64,000 nucleotides of DNA from Siphonodentalium dalli (GCA_032622095.1 CP136064.1:216582205-216646204); one strand, 5' to 3'; positions 37,295 to 47,595 are shown, counted from the first letter of the stretch. The notes: generated by a model not told the origin, from the letters alone. A program made the numbers and translations.

Positions 37295-37475
37295 TATCGC
37301 GAATTATTGGAAGAACCATCACTCTTATAAGTAGCGATAAAAAGAGAGAATAAGGTGCGGTATACAACCGTCGCTCTAAGAGTACGTTCGTCCCGGGGCT
37401 AGGGTATAGATATTTGACCGCCGGTGATTCAATTAATGCCAATTTATCAGTATGGTACTCTATGTATTCATTCAT
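37281..37475 (-). CDS. Small ORF, 64 aa (left arm)
   Basis: Mirror of 39157-39351; see that entry. Starts MNEYIEYHTDKLALIESPAV. Confidence 0.4.
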   Translation of the reverse strand: MNEYIEYHTDKLALIESPAVKYLYPSPGTNVLLERRLYTAPYSLFLSLLIRVMVLPIIRDNARV

Positions 37476-37482
37476 GATTTGG

Positions 37483-37809
37483 CTAATCGTATGACACTGC
37501 TCTTTTCATTTTCTTCTTATTATTATTAGACAAACCTCCATCAGACACTCTCTTGTTGGTTTGTTTGGACGCTTTACGTGTGTTTGTCAACTTATTTGCT
37601 GCAACTTCAGCCTTAGCCATTTCAATCGCTTGAGCGATGGGTGTCACCACGTTAATAAGTGGTTTTAGAACGTCTTATTCACTATCACTAGTTTTAGTTT
37701 TGTCAATAAAGTATCGACCCTGATTATCTGGCATTAACTTCCCATCAACCATATCTCTGAAATGTTTTCTCCACATTTCAATATCTGCTGGAATATACGG
37801 GATCGACAT
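37483..37809 (-). pseudogene. Interrupted 109-codon ORF (left arm)
   Basis: Mirror of 38823-39149, with the same in-frame stop. Confidence 0.5.
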
Positions 37810-37984
37810 GTTTCTTCAAAATGTACAAGTCACTCTTTTTTCTGCATTTTATTTTAGAAAGTTTATCGCCTCTTATAAAAATCGATTATTGGCCATGAAT
37901 GCCAAATGCACCATGATAGTTATCGATGTCAATAATGCGTTTCGTTGAGATCTTGATTGAGTATGCACCAATCAATGAGCAAAT

Positions 37985-38065
37985 AAATGAGCAAGCAGGA
38001 TGTTATGTCGCTTGGTGGCGGAGGTAGCATCACCAAATTACCCTCGGGGGACCTCATTCTGCCAT
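37985..38065. repeat. hAT-MITE-like segment within palindrome arm
   Basis: TAGCATCACCAAATTACCCTC followed by GGGGACCTCATTCTGC resembles half of the hairpin of the MITE at 54946-55199. The mirror lies at 38567-38647. Confidence 0.55.
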
Positions 38066-38119
38066 CTAAAAATAGAATCTTTGGGTCTAAAATTGGTTGT
38101 ACTAAAATATTCCCAAAAA

Positions 38120-38240
38120 CCCAAAACTTCAAAAATTTCAAAAAACTTCAAAAATTTCAAAAAATTTCAAAAACTTCAAAAATTTCAAAAACTTCAAAAA
38201 TTTCAAAAAACTTCAAAAATTTCAAAAACTTCAAAAATAA
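38120..38240. repeat. CAAAAATTT / CAAAAACTT nonamer array flanking the axis, left
   Basis: A relative of the outer nonamer array with an extra A. Mirror at 38392-38512. It is preceded by the same TTGGGTCTAAAATTGG and TACTAAAATATTCCC leader as the outer array (33541-33610), so each arm contains a smaller copy of its own outer end. Confidence 0.8.
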
Positions 38241-38352
38241 GACCCCGGCGGCGGAGGCGGCGGCGGCGCCGCCGCCGGTATTTTACTGCGGGGTCCGCCG
38301 GCGGCGGACCCCGGCGGCGGCGGCGGAGGCACCGCCGCCGCAGTAAAATACC

Positions 38353-38387
<35 letters not shown>

Positions 38388-38393
38388 GGTCTT
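38241..38393. repeat. GC-only CGG/CCG core with nested hairpins at the palindrome axis
   Basis: Almost pure GGC/GCC trinucleotides framed by GACCCC and GGGGTC, with an inner pair GTATTTTACTGCGG / CCGCAGTAAAATAC. Unlike the rest, the two sides are not exact mirror images: the GC tracts are about 32 and 35 bases and contain different GAG or GCG interruptions. Confidence 0.85.
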
Positions 38394-38754
38394 ATTTTTG
38401 AAGTTTTTGAAATTTTTGAAGTTTTTTGAAATTTTTGAAGTTTTTGAAATTTTTGAAGTTTTTGAAATTTTTTGAAATTTTTGAAGTTTTTTGAAATTTT
38501 TGAAGTTTTGGGTTTTTGGGAATATTTTAGTACAACCAATTTTAGACCCAAAGATTCTATTTTTAGATGGCAGAATGAGGTCCCCCGAGGGTAATTTGGT
38601 GATGCTACCTCCGCCACCAAGCGACATAACATCCTGCTTGCTCATTTATTTGCTCATTGATTGGTGCATACTCAATCAAGATCTCAACGAAACGCATTAT
38701 TGACATCGATAACTATCATGGTGCATTTGGCATTCATGGCCAATAATCGATTTT

Positions 38755-38762
38755 TATAAGAG
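38755..38762 (+). promoter_or_regulatory. TATAAGAG motif upstream of interrupted ORF
   Basis: The word TATAAGAG in context TTTATAAGAGGCGATAA, 61 nt before the ATG at 38823. The same word precedes the 189-codon frame. Mirror at 37870-37877. Confidence 0.3.
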
Positions 38763-38822
38763 GCGATAAACTTTCTAAAATAAAATGCAGAAAAAAGAGT
38801 GACTTGTACATTTTGAAGAAAC

Positions 38823-39149
38823 ATGTCGATCCCGTATATTCCAGCAGATATTGAAATGTGGAGAAAACATTTCAGAGATATGGTTGATGGGAAGTTAATG
38901 CCAGATAATCAGGGTCGATACTTTATTGACAAAACTAAAACTAGTGATAGTGAATAAGACGTTCTAAAACCACTTATTAACGTGGTGACACCCATCGCTC
39001 AAGCGATTGAAATGGCTAAGGCTGAAGTTGCAGCAAATAAGTTGACAAACACACGTAAAGCGTCCAAACAAACCAACAAGAGAGTGTCTGATGGAGGTTT
39101 GTCTAATAATAATAAGAAGAAAATGAAAAGAGCAGTGTCATACGATTAG
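38823..39149 (+). pseudogene. Interrupted 109-codon ORF (right arm)
   Basis: The frame starts MSIPYIPADIEMWRKHFRDM and reaches a TAA at codon 45 (38955-38957). It then continues open in the same frame to a TAG at 39147, with ANKLTNTRKASKQTNKR and a basic NNNKKKMKR tail. The same stop is present in both arms, so the break predates the duplication or was copied by conversion. TATAAGAG lies at 38755-38762. The family is not recognised. Confidence 0.5.
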
Positions 39150-39156
39150 CCAAATC

Positions 39157-39351
39157 ATGAATGAATACATAGAGTACCATACTGATAAATTGGCATTAAT
39201 TGAATCACCGGCGGTCAAATATCTATACCCTAGCCCCGGGACGAACGTACTCTTAGAGCGACGGTTGTATACCGCACCTTATTCTCTCTTTTTATCGCTA
39301 CTTATAAGAGTGATGGTTCTTCCAATAATTCGCGATAATGCACGGGTGTGA
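39157..39351 (+). CDS. Small ORF, 64 aa (right arm)
   Basis: Begins 7 nt after the previous frame's stop and overlaps the 189-codon frame by 14 nt. Contains KYLYPSPGTNVLLERRLY and a hydrophobic tail LFLSLLIRVMVLPII that could be a membrane segment. No family recognised. Its reality rests on packing between two better frames. Confidence 0.4.
   Translation: MNEYIEYHTDKLALIESPAVKYLYPSPGTNVLLERRLYTAPYSLFLSLLIRVMVLPIIRDNARV
39303..39310 (+). promoter_or_regulatory. TATAAGAG motif upstream of zinc-finger ORF
   Basis: Context CTTATAAGAGTGATGG, 28 nt before the ATG at 39338. Shared with 38755-38762. Mirror at 37322-37329. Confidence 0.3.
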
Positions 39352-39907
39352 TTTATGTGGCATTATTTTATCGACGAACTACAATCTACAAAGACATAAA
39401 CAGATTAAACACGGAGTTATGTCCGAGACAAAACCAACTCTCTTCGGAGAAGATACCGATGAATCTGACGAAGCGGTTCTAGATTCAGATGAAGATGAAC
39501 GTGGAACGCTATCAGATTCAGAAGATGGTAATGGCGTCGGTAGTAGAACGGTATTCGGTCTTAAGAAAGCTGCGCGATGTGTCAACGAGATGGACACATT
39601 CAAAAGTATGATGAAACGCGTCACCAATGATGTGAAAGAAGAAGAGAGCATTTCGGGAGATGAGAGCATGTCGGGAAAAGAGGATACCATCGACACAGAG
39701 TTTGCTCTGTTTCTCAAAAGTTATAGACGATTAATAGAATACCAGTATCGATTGAAAACATCACGCATACATACCATGATCATGAAGAAAATGGTCAAAC
39801 TGACCAAACACGGATATAATAATGAATGGGCTGCAGATGAAGCGATGAGAAAATTCAAGAAACTCTTAGAAGTAAATCTAACGGTCGAAGATTCAGACAA
39901 TGATTAA
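39338..39907 (+). CDS. C2H2 zinc-finger / acidic protein, 189 aa (right arm)
   Basis: Mirror of 36725-37294. The start ATG lies inside the end of the 64-codon ORF (overlap 39338-39351), and AATAAA follows the stop by 5 nt at 39913-39918. This tight packing of short frames is typical of viruses and large DNA transposons, not of animal genes. TATAAGAG lies 28 nt upstream of the ATG. A long frame kept open in both arms suggests recent function or recent duplication. Confidence 0.65.
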   Translation: MHGCDLCGIILSTNYNLQRHKQIKHGVMSETKPTLFGEDTDESDEAVLDSDEDERGTLSDSEDGNGVGSRTVFGLKKAARCVNEMDTFKSMMKRVTNDVKEEESISGDESMSGKEDTIDTEFALFLKSYRRLIEYQYRLKTSRIHTMIMKKMVKLTKHGYNNEWAADEAMRKFKKLLEVNLTVEDSDND

Positions 39908-39912
39908 ATTTC

Positions 39913-39918
39913 AATAAA
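39913..39918 (+). terminator. Polyadenylation signal AATAAA
   Basis: Immediately after the stop of the 189-codon frame (TAA at 39905-39907). Mirror at 36714-36719 on the minus strand. Confidence 0.55.
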
Positions 39919-41207
39919 CTTCATCAACATGTTATTCTCGTCTTCGTTATATATCTATAAGTGGGGAGGGGGTTTCACCAATATTACATCACGTCCATTA
40001 CCGCGTGTCACTTTAACATTCCACACCGTGCGTGTATTATCCCCCTTTAATTATGTCATAGCATTGGTACATAGAAGACTGTATAACACTATGCCTATGT
40101 CTGTATCTGTTGTCACACCGTGAGTGGATTGTCCGCCTTTAATGATGTCATAGCGTGTGTATATGCAAGACAGTATAACCCTATGATAATGCATGTAGCT
40201 GTTGTTGGTAAGATGTGAAATATAAATTTCAAGGTTCAATTCATTCGTGTAGTAATTTCGTATATGTTCAACGCTCTTCATTCGTGCGCTTGTATTGTTA
40301 ACATTCATTCATAATGAGTGTCCCTTTAGAGTGTCTTGTGTTCCTTTAAGATTCAAACACCAATATTACATCACGTCCCTTGTTTCGTGTCACTTTAACT
40401 CCTTGAGTGTATTGCCCCTTCGAATGATGTCATAGCATGGGTACATGTAAGATAGTATAACACTATGACTATGTCTGTATCTGTTGTTGGTAAGATGTGA
40501 AAATATAAATTTCAGTTCATTCGTGTAGTAATTTCGTATATGTTCAACGCTCTTCATTCGTAAGAGTAATTACCAACTGGAAGTTGTACTATTTTTGATA
40601 AACATCGGATTTGCTCATCAGACGATAAGCTGACAATATTTACGTATGGTCTAATTAGATTCATGCATAAATGTAAGGTAATTTTTGTTATGGTCAAGTT
40701 TTTTGTTAAGACCATGTTCTAACATAGATCGATAAATAAGTTAAAGGTCATTATATTCCACAGTCAAATCTATTGGTGATCGAATTTGATAACTATTTTA
40801 TTGGAACAACTAAGAGTATTATTTACGTGAGATCAATGAGTCCAATTATTATAAATAATAAATTGCAGGCATCGGTGGATACCCGATTGCCACATTTAGT
40901 GATCACGTGATAAACTGATAAAATGTCCAAGTGACGTACTATAATGAGCAAAAAAAAAATGAGTTGACCTTCGGCTTCGTCCCGATTGGGTACTGAGCTG
41001 ACACCGGGGATAAATTGACCAATGACTGCCATCGTATCCTTTGACAGATATGCGTGCGCAGACTCGTTTGATGTTCGCTATCGCATTACTATGTTTTAAT
41101 AGCCGAGCCTTCACTTATCGTCTGACTCTCTTACTGACAAGACCTGTCTACACAGTACTTCTCCGGCAGACTATTCATCCACTGGTAGGCCTACATACAG
41201 GTATGCC

Positions 41208-42014
41208 CATTTTTTTGCTCATTTGCTCATTTTTATTGCTCATTTGCTCATTTTATTGCTCATTTTTTTGCTCATTTGCTCATTTATTTGCTCATTTGCT
41301 CATTTTCTTGCTCATTTGCTCATTTATTTGCTCATTTGCTCATGTTTTTGCTCATTTGCTCATTTATTTGCTCATTTGCTCATTTTTATTGCTCATTTGC
41401 TCATTTTTTTGCTCATTTGCTCATTTTTATTGCTCATTTGCTCATTTATTTGCTCATTTGCTCATTTTTTTGCTCATTTGCTCATTTATTTGCTCATTTG
41501 CTCATTTTTATTGCTCATTTGCTCATTTTTTTGCTCATTTGCTCATTTTTATTGCTCATTTGCTCATTTATTTGCTCATTTGCTCATTTTTATTGCTCAT
41601 TTGCTCATTTTCTTGCTCATTTGCTCATTTATTTGCTCATTTGCTCATTTTTATTGCTCATTTGCTCATTTTCTTGCTCATTTGCTCATTTTTTGGCTCA
41701 TTTGCTCATTTTTATTGCTCATTTGCTCATTTTCTTGCTCATTTGCTCATTTTCTTGCTCATTTGCTCATTTTTATTGCTCATTTGCTCATTTTTTTTGC
41801 TCATTTGCTCATTTTTATGCTCATTTGCTCATTTTCTTGCTCATTTGCTCATTTTCTTGCTCATTTGCTCATTTTTATTGCTCATTTGCTCATTTTCTTG
41901 CTCATTTGCTCATTTTCTTGCTCATTTGCTCATTTTTATGCTCATTTGCTCATTTTTATTGCTCATTTGCTCATTTTCTTGCTCATTTGCTCAGTTTTTT
42001 GCTCATTTGCTCAT
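41208..42014. repeat. GCTCATTT-based minisatellite, right arm mirror
   Basis: Reverse-complement partner of 34618-35424, same length, with a few base changes (for example CATGTTTTT at 41341 versus CATTTTTTT in the left partner). Confidence 0.9.
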
Positions 42015-42647
42015 TGATCGGTACATACTCAAGAGTCATATACCTAACATCCAATGTACGTTAATGGTGTCATAGCGTGGGTACATAGAAGACTGTATAA
42101 CACCATGCCTATGTCCGTATCTGTTGTCACACCGTGAGTGGATTGTCCGCCTTTAATGATGTCATAGCGTGTGTACATGCAAGACAGTATAATACTATGA
42201 TTATGTCTGTAGCTGTTGTTGGTAAGATTTGAAAATATAAATTTCAAGGTTCAATTCATTCGTGTAGTAATTTCGTATATGTTCAACGCTCTTCATTCGT
42301 GCGCTTGTATTGTTAACATTCATTCATAATGAGTGTCCCTTTAGATCGATAAATAAGTTAAAGGTCCTTACATTCCACAGTCAAATCTATTGGTGATCGA
42401 ATTTGATAACTATTTTATTGGAACAACTAAGAGTATTATTCACGTGAGATCAATGAGTCCAATTATTATAAATAATATATTGCAGGCATCGGTGGATACC
42501 CGATTGCCACATTTAGTGATCACGTGATAAACTGATAAAATGTCCAAGTGACGTACTATATGTATGCATTCTGATCCGCTGTCGTTATTCATTCCATAAC
42601 GTAATGCCTCAGGCCAGTCGAAAATTGGTTGCTCGTCATCTTCATTA

Positions 42648-42994
42648 TATTGAAATTTTGGAAGTTTTTGAAATTTTTGAAGTTTTTGAAATTTTTGAAA
42701 TTTTGGAAGTTTTGGAAATTTTTGGAGTTTTGGAAATTTTGGAAGTTTTGGAAATTTTGGAAATTTTGGAAATTTTGGAAATTTTTGGAGTTTTGGAAAT
42801 TTTGTAAGTTTTGGAAATTTTGGAAATTTTGGAAATTTTGGAAGTTTTGGAAATTTTGGAAGTTTTGGAAATTCTGCAAATTTTGGAAGTTTTTGAAATT
42901 TTTGAAATATTTGAAAGTTTTTGAAATTTTTGAAATATTTGAAAGTTTTTGAAATTTTGGAAGTTTTTGAAATTTTGGAAGTTTTGGGTTTTGA
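42648..42994. repeat. Nonamer array, right arm mirror
   Basis: Reverse-complement partner of 33638-33984. It differs mainly in which units read GGAAGTTTT versus TGAAGTTTT near 42655-42700. Confidence 0.85.
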
Positions 42995-43299
42995 AAAAAT
43001 ATTTTGGGTTTTGATATTTTGGGAATATTTTAGTACAACCAATTTTACCCTCAAACAATTTTACCCTCAAACAATTTTTAGACCCAAAGATTCTATTTTT
43101 AGATGTGAAGGTAACGAGACACCCACAACCAATTTTAGACCCCAAAGATTCTATTTTTAGATGTGACGGTAACGAGACGGCTATTCTTCTATTTCTCTCC
43201 AACCTGGGTAACTTTATCACAAATTTAGGAACCTGGGTAACTTTATCACAGAAAAACGGTGATAGTGACCTATTCAGCGTTAGTACTAGGTTGGGTTGA

Positions 43300-43400
43300 C
43301 GTTGTTGGCCCTTGGTTGGCTCAACGTATTTCTCCCAACCGTTGGGATTATAACGTTGGCCCAGTAAATTGGTTGGGTTGACGTATTTGACCCTACGTAT
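43300..43400. repeat. TTGGGTTGACGT / AACGTTGGCCC short repeats
   Basis: Irregular alternation of GGTTGGGTTGACGT and CGTTGGCCC words just outside the right arm. A single GGGCCAACGTTGGC lies at the matching left edge (33078-33091). Confidence 0.6.
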
Positions 43401-43463
43401 GAATTCCTATATATATGTATAGCGTCGCGTTGTAAATATAGAAGGCCGATGACTGCTCGAGTG

Positions 43464-43578
43464 GTCTAGATCTCTTGGTCACGGTCGTTAGACGCTTTGT
43501 GCGATCACCGAAGTTAAGCAACGTCGAGCCCGGTTAGTACTTGGATGCGTGACCGGCTTGGGATTCCGGTGCTGCCAA
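43464..43578 (+). ncRNA. 5S rRNA-like sequence (5S pseudogene or 5S-derived SINE head)
   Basis: The core GATCACCGAAGTTAAGCAACG (43503-43523), CCCGGTTAGTACTTGGATG and GTGACCGGCTTGGGA matches eukaryotic 5S rRNA, including the internal A box, intermediate element and C box used by TFIIIA. The first ~40 bases and the 3' closing stem are diverged. A 9-10-bp hairpin (GCTGCCAAC / GTTGGCAGC) follows directly. A T-run terminator is not evident. A transcribed SINE head or pseudogene is more likely than a working 5S gene. Confidence 0.75.
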
Positions 43579-43592
43579 CTTTCGGTTGGCAG
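43571..43592 (+). other. Perfect short hairpin after 5S-like sequence
   Basis: GCTGCCAAC, a short TTTC loop and GGTTGGCAGC. It overlaps the 5S-like 3' end and probably reflects a rearranged closing stem. Confidence 0.55.
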
Positions 43593-44699
43593 CTACCGGT
43601 ATATTAAGGAAAAAGTTGCTTGTTCGGCATACAGGCCGGTAGTCATCATACAGGCTACATCGCAAATTCAGTCGAAAGACCGTAGTGTTGAAACTCCATA
43701 CAGATATAGAGGATATCCAACGAGTTATGTTCGGATATAAGACCGCAGTAAACGAGTTTCATAAATTCTTATAACCCAACATAACGAGTTGAAGATCTTG
43801 TATATTCTATGAAAAAACTAGAGCTATAAATATGTTTTTTTAACAAATCAAAATCCTTGAAAGAAGCTGCAAAAATCATACATTTATAACGTTGGTTGAG
43901 ACGCGTCACAACCGTATACGACGGTATTTCGCTCTGGGGCTGACGACTGAAATTATAGTCCCCCAATTTGCCTCTTTGTTTTAGTGTCTATTTTCGTTAG
44001 TGCAACGAAGAACTTAATTTGGACAGTAATTTAACTATAATGAACAAAGAAATAATTTTGCATTGTCTGGTGTTGGTGTCGAAGTCATGCACGTCTTTTC
44101 GAAATAGTATTAATTAATATTAATCCGCCTAAATCAGGATAAAGACGCGGCGCGTTAATTTTGTTGGCGCGATGCCAAGTGGTATGTAGCACGCGCCTAT
44201 TCATTACTAGTTAGTGAAAGATAGGGAAATGTGTAATGGCTTTCTTAAAGATATAACATTTATTTAGAGGTTTCATGTGATATAAAGATTTACTAATAAG
44301 AGATAGATCTGATTAAACATAATTATATAACATGTAAAAGGCGGGTGTCAATCAGACTGATTGATATTTTCTCCCAGTCCCACTCGTTGCTAAAATGTAT
44401 TTCCGCTACTAACTTATCCAACTTTAAAATACACCGTACTTAACGAATAAGTAAATCCTTAACGGGAAACAAACTCAGGCAGTAATGGGTTCACTTGGGT
44501 GCATTTGCCTCGATTTGTAAACAACATCAAGACATCTTCGTTGCAGCAATATCCAGAAAGTAAAATTTTGTTTTCGGATATCCCGTGTTTCAGAATGTGA
44601 GCTCAGAATAGCAATCTTCGGGAACGGGAAGATTCGGCTCGGTATTTTTCGGTCGCAGGAAGATTCGGCTGAGAAGATTCGGCCAGTCTATAAAGTCAT

Positions 44700-44850
44700 A
44701 AAAGACTTAAAGTATAATTCAAACTCAAACTCAAACTCAAGTGATTTTATTTGATGCTCAGTATACATAAATTACAATATGGTAATGGGGCTCTGTGGAA
44801 GCCATGGCTTATGTGTCAGAGCCCTATAATAATACAATAATTATAATATA
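44700..44850 (-). mobile_element. 3' end of a retroposon with a hexamer tail
   Basis: Read on the minus strand: GGGCTCTGACACATAAGCC, TACTGAGCATCAAATAAAAT, then CACTTGAGTTTGAGTTTGAG. The AATAAA followed by a short TTTGAG array is a common end of invertebrate LINEs or SINEs. The 5' extent is unknown. Confidence 0.5.
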
Positions 44851-45542
44851 GACATAATGTGGGTGCAAGTGCAAGAGGAGAAGAACAGTTGAGAGAGAGA
44901 AAGAGATGTAGGTTGGGGAGGGGTGGGGTGGTAAATGGTGTGCATAATATGTTGAAGATACGCTCATAAGCAATAGAACTATATGTTACTTGATTTCCTG
45001 AAACATTATTATTTCAATTTAATGAATGTGTAAGGATGTGACTGAGTTACCAGTGGATCTCAGTTGATTTGGGCTAAGAATATGGTGCTTTGTTTGTTTT
45101 TTGTCCTTTGATGAATTTGAATAATATAGAAGGTGATTAACACATATGGGTCATTTATGATACATTATAGCTGTTGATAAAGTGATCTTTTAGATATTTG
45201 GGGTAGTCAATACATGTTTCAATGCGTAATTTGCAATTGATCTAGTTAATTAGTGCAGGTGTTGTGGCTAGTCCGCAAATCTGACTTTTATTATCAGACT
45301 CAGAGCATAGGTCTAGCTCTGTTTGAATAGTTGGGTCCACCAACTAGTGTTGTGGCTTGTTGACAGCTTGTTCATTGTCTTATTGAAAGATCATTGGCAA
45401 TATCTGGGATTAAATATGACAGGTGTTTTTTGGGCTGACTTCTGTACAGTGCCATCCGCCTCCACCAAGCCCACCCACCCTGAGTTTATCATTTCTTATA
45501 CGTTTTGCGAAGTTTGAGCCTTTGTGGTGTAAATCTTTAAAT

Positions 45543-45588
45543 GCCCGTTATTTCGTAAAAGTAATATTTAACGAAATAACGGACATCT
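45543..45588. other. Small perfect hairpin
   Basis: CCGTTATTTCGT is inverted as ACGAAATAACGG around a ~13-base centre. No surrounding element recognised. Confidence 0.6.
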
Positions 45589-46490
45589 TAGAGTTATCTC
45601 TCACTTCAAAACATAAACATTGGGCGCTGTCGTATCTAATCCCATACTATGCCAGATCATTTTGTTGTAACAACAACAACTAATTGAAACGAGTGTGGGA
45701 TAATTTACAAGGGTCTTGATTAACTCAGTTGTAGTAATAACACACTTTAATAAAAATGTCTTTATCAGACGAATCATATAATATTAATATCGAAATATGT
45801 AACATATTTACACAAGCTGATAGTGATAGAAGGTGTAAGGGACAATACAAAATATCAATATTGAAATTTTTAACTGAACGAGATTGACATTTATTCTTTA
45901 TTCGAAAACCCATAAGTAAACATTAAAATAATTTAAAATCATAACATTAATAGAAAATAAAATTGTTATTACTTTATTGTAAAAAATCGCAATTTCTTCT
46001 TGCTGTCCTGCTGTTATTGCATAGCGTTTCTATTTCTATGAGTGTCGATTCTATATATCTTGGTTACTATCGCAAGAATTCCTACGAAATTGTCATTGTG
46101 CAGTTCCGTTTTTGTTCAAATGAAATATTTACGATGTATAACGAGCGTTTTTCACTATCTTATTTTTATTTATATACGTGATAAGTCATGAATAAAGAGC
46201 GTTTCTTAATATAGTTTTTGTTATCCATTAAAAGTGTATTTACCAGCTATGTGGTTGTTCGTTCGAACATTGTAACATGATTGTTCAAATATACACCATT
46301 CGGAGACACATAAAAATAAACAGCGAGTATTTCTCACTGATTTCATATCAGCACCCGAAGGACGATTCTGTATAGGCCTACTCCGTCGCCAGTTATGCAA
46401 AACACACTTAGTTAACTGAACTGATTGTGAAAAACTGAACACCCTATCAAACATTCTTTTATAATTATAATTTTTCGCCTTGCATGCTTA

Positions 46491-46825
46491 TTAACCCTTT
46501 ACCCAACAGGAGGGCCCTGTGCCAATGCATTCTCTTATATATGCGAGTCGACCATAGGTCACCTCGCATATATAAGAGAATGCATTGGCTTAACACATTA
46601 AAAATTATTTTAGGCCAATGCATTCTCTTATATATGCGAGGCGACCTATGGTCGACTCGCATATATAAGAGAATGCATTGGCACAGGGCATAACTGTAAC
46701 TATCACAATGTGGTCAAGGAGCCGGTTCCAATGATATCCATATTTGTATGGTTCTATTGAGACAGACCGAAGATATTTTAGGCTGTTGAAGCTTTATTTG
46801 GCCGGTTTGTTGGGTAAAGGGTTAA
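46491..46825. mobile_element. piggyBac-like MITE, CCCTTTACCCAACA family, 335 bp
   Basis: TTAA at both ends and terminal repeats CCCTTTACCCAACA / TGTTGGGTAAAGGG. The left half contains two large hairpins with TGCATTCTCTTATATATGCG and CGACCATAGGTC words; the right half is unrelated sequence. Confidence 0.85.
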
Positions 46826-47595
46826 TAGTAATTTCTTATATAGTTCCCGAACGTGATATTGGGATTTACCACACAATGTGTAAGTAATAATGCTTTATCC
46901 ATGTAAAAACTACTAAAAATATATGTCCACTTAACTCACAAAAGATACAATTAAACATAAAATAATCTCATAAAGTATGTAAAATAAACATGCACAAAAA
47001 CATCATAAAAGTAATAACTTGGATTTATTCATGTGATATTATCCACAATTCATGAAAACACATACAAATGAACTTTCTTTATTGTAAACATAAAATAATC
47101 TCGTACTCATAATTTATATATGTAAAAATTATTTCGGTAAAACTTTTAAAATTCCTCCCCAAAATAGGTCTAAACCTAGGAAGATTCAGCCGATACGACC
47201 AGCCGAATCTTCACGGACCCATCTGGGGAATACCTAATAGGTCTTATCGAAATTCATACATGTATTTTGTAAGGACAATCGCAGCAAGCTTACCAATACC
47301 ATGTAGTCTGAATACACACTGTCTAAATTCTAATTACAGTTATATAACAATAATGGAGCCCCCATGCTAAATACCATGGGACTGTGCTCGCTAGCACATA
47401 TTGATGTTTAATTTTAATTTATTACCACTTTATGGGTATGGGAGGCCAAATTCACATTTATTACTAATATTAGACAATCAGTGTGCTTAGGGGTAATTCC
47501 ATTACTGGCATTAGGCTTTAGCATAATGCCATAGTGTATTATGCTTTTTAAAGTGTCATGCCATTATGCTTAAGCGTAATTTAATGGCATCACAC

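Larger units (their letters stand above)
33115..43290. repeat. Giant palindrome, ~5-kb arms, axis near 38316
   Basis: Each landmark at position x in the left arm recurs inverted at 76632 minus x from 33472 to the axis: ORF ends, arrays and duplicated blocks all obey this, so there is no net length change over about 4.8 kb. Only scattered substitutions were noticed, mostly inside arrays. Outside 33472 homology continues to about 33115 / 43290 but is more diverged and interrupted by a ~230-bp insertion in the left arm (about 33207-33440). Both flanks carry GGGCCAACGTTGG-like words. No target duplication was found. Confidence 0.93.

Noticed and set aside
38000-38645. Arginine-, alanine- or proline-run frames across the palindrome axis
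   Set aside because: Translation of CGG/CCG trinucleotides; not supported as genes.
43464-43578. Functional 5S rRNA gene
   Set aside because: The 5' half and closing stem are diverged and no T-run terminator follows; kept only as 5S-like.
46465-46693. Open frames [20 protein letters not shown] on both strands
   Set aside because: They are the translated stem of the hairpin-core MITE; the same peptide appears at 53571-53783 for the same reason.
44630-47215. A 2.6-kb TIR element bounded by GAAGATTCGGCT and AGCCGAATCTTC
   Set aside because: Only about 12-20 bases match, the left side has several direct copies, and no flanking duplication was found.
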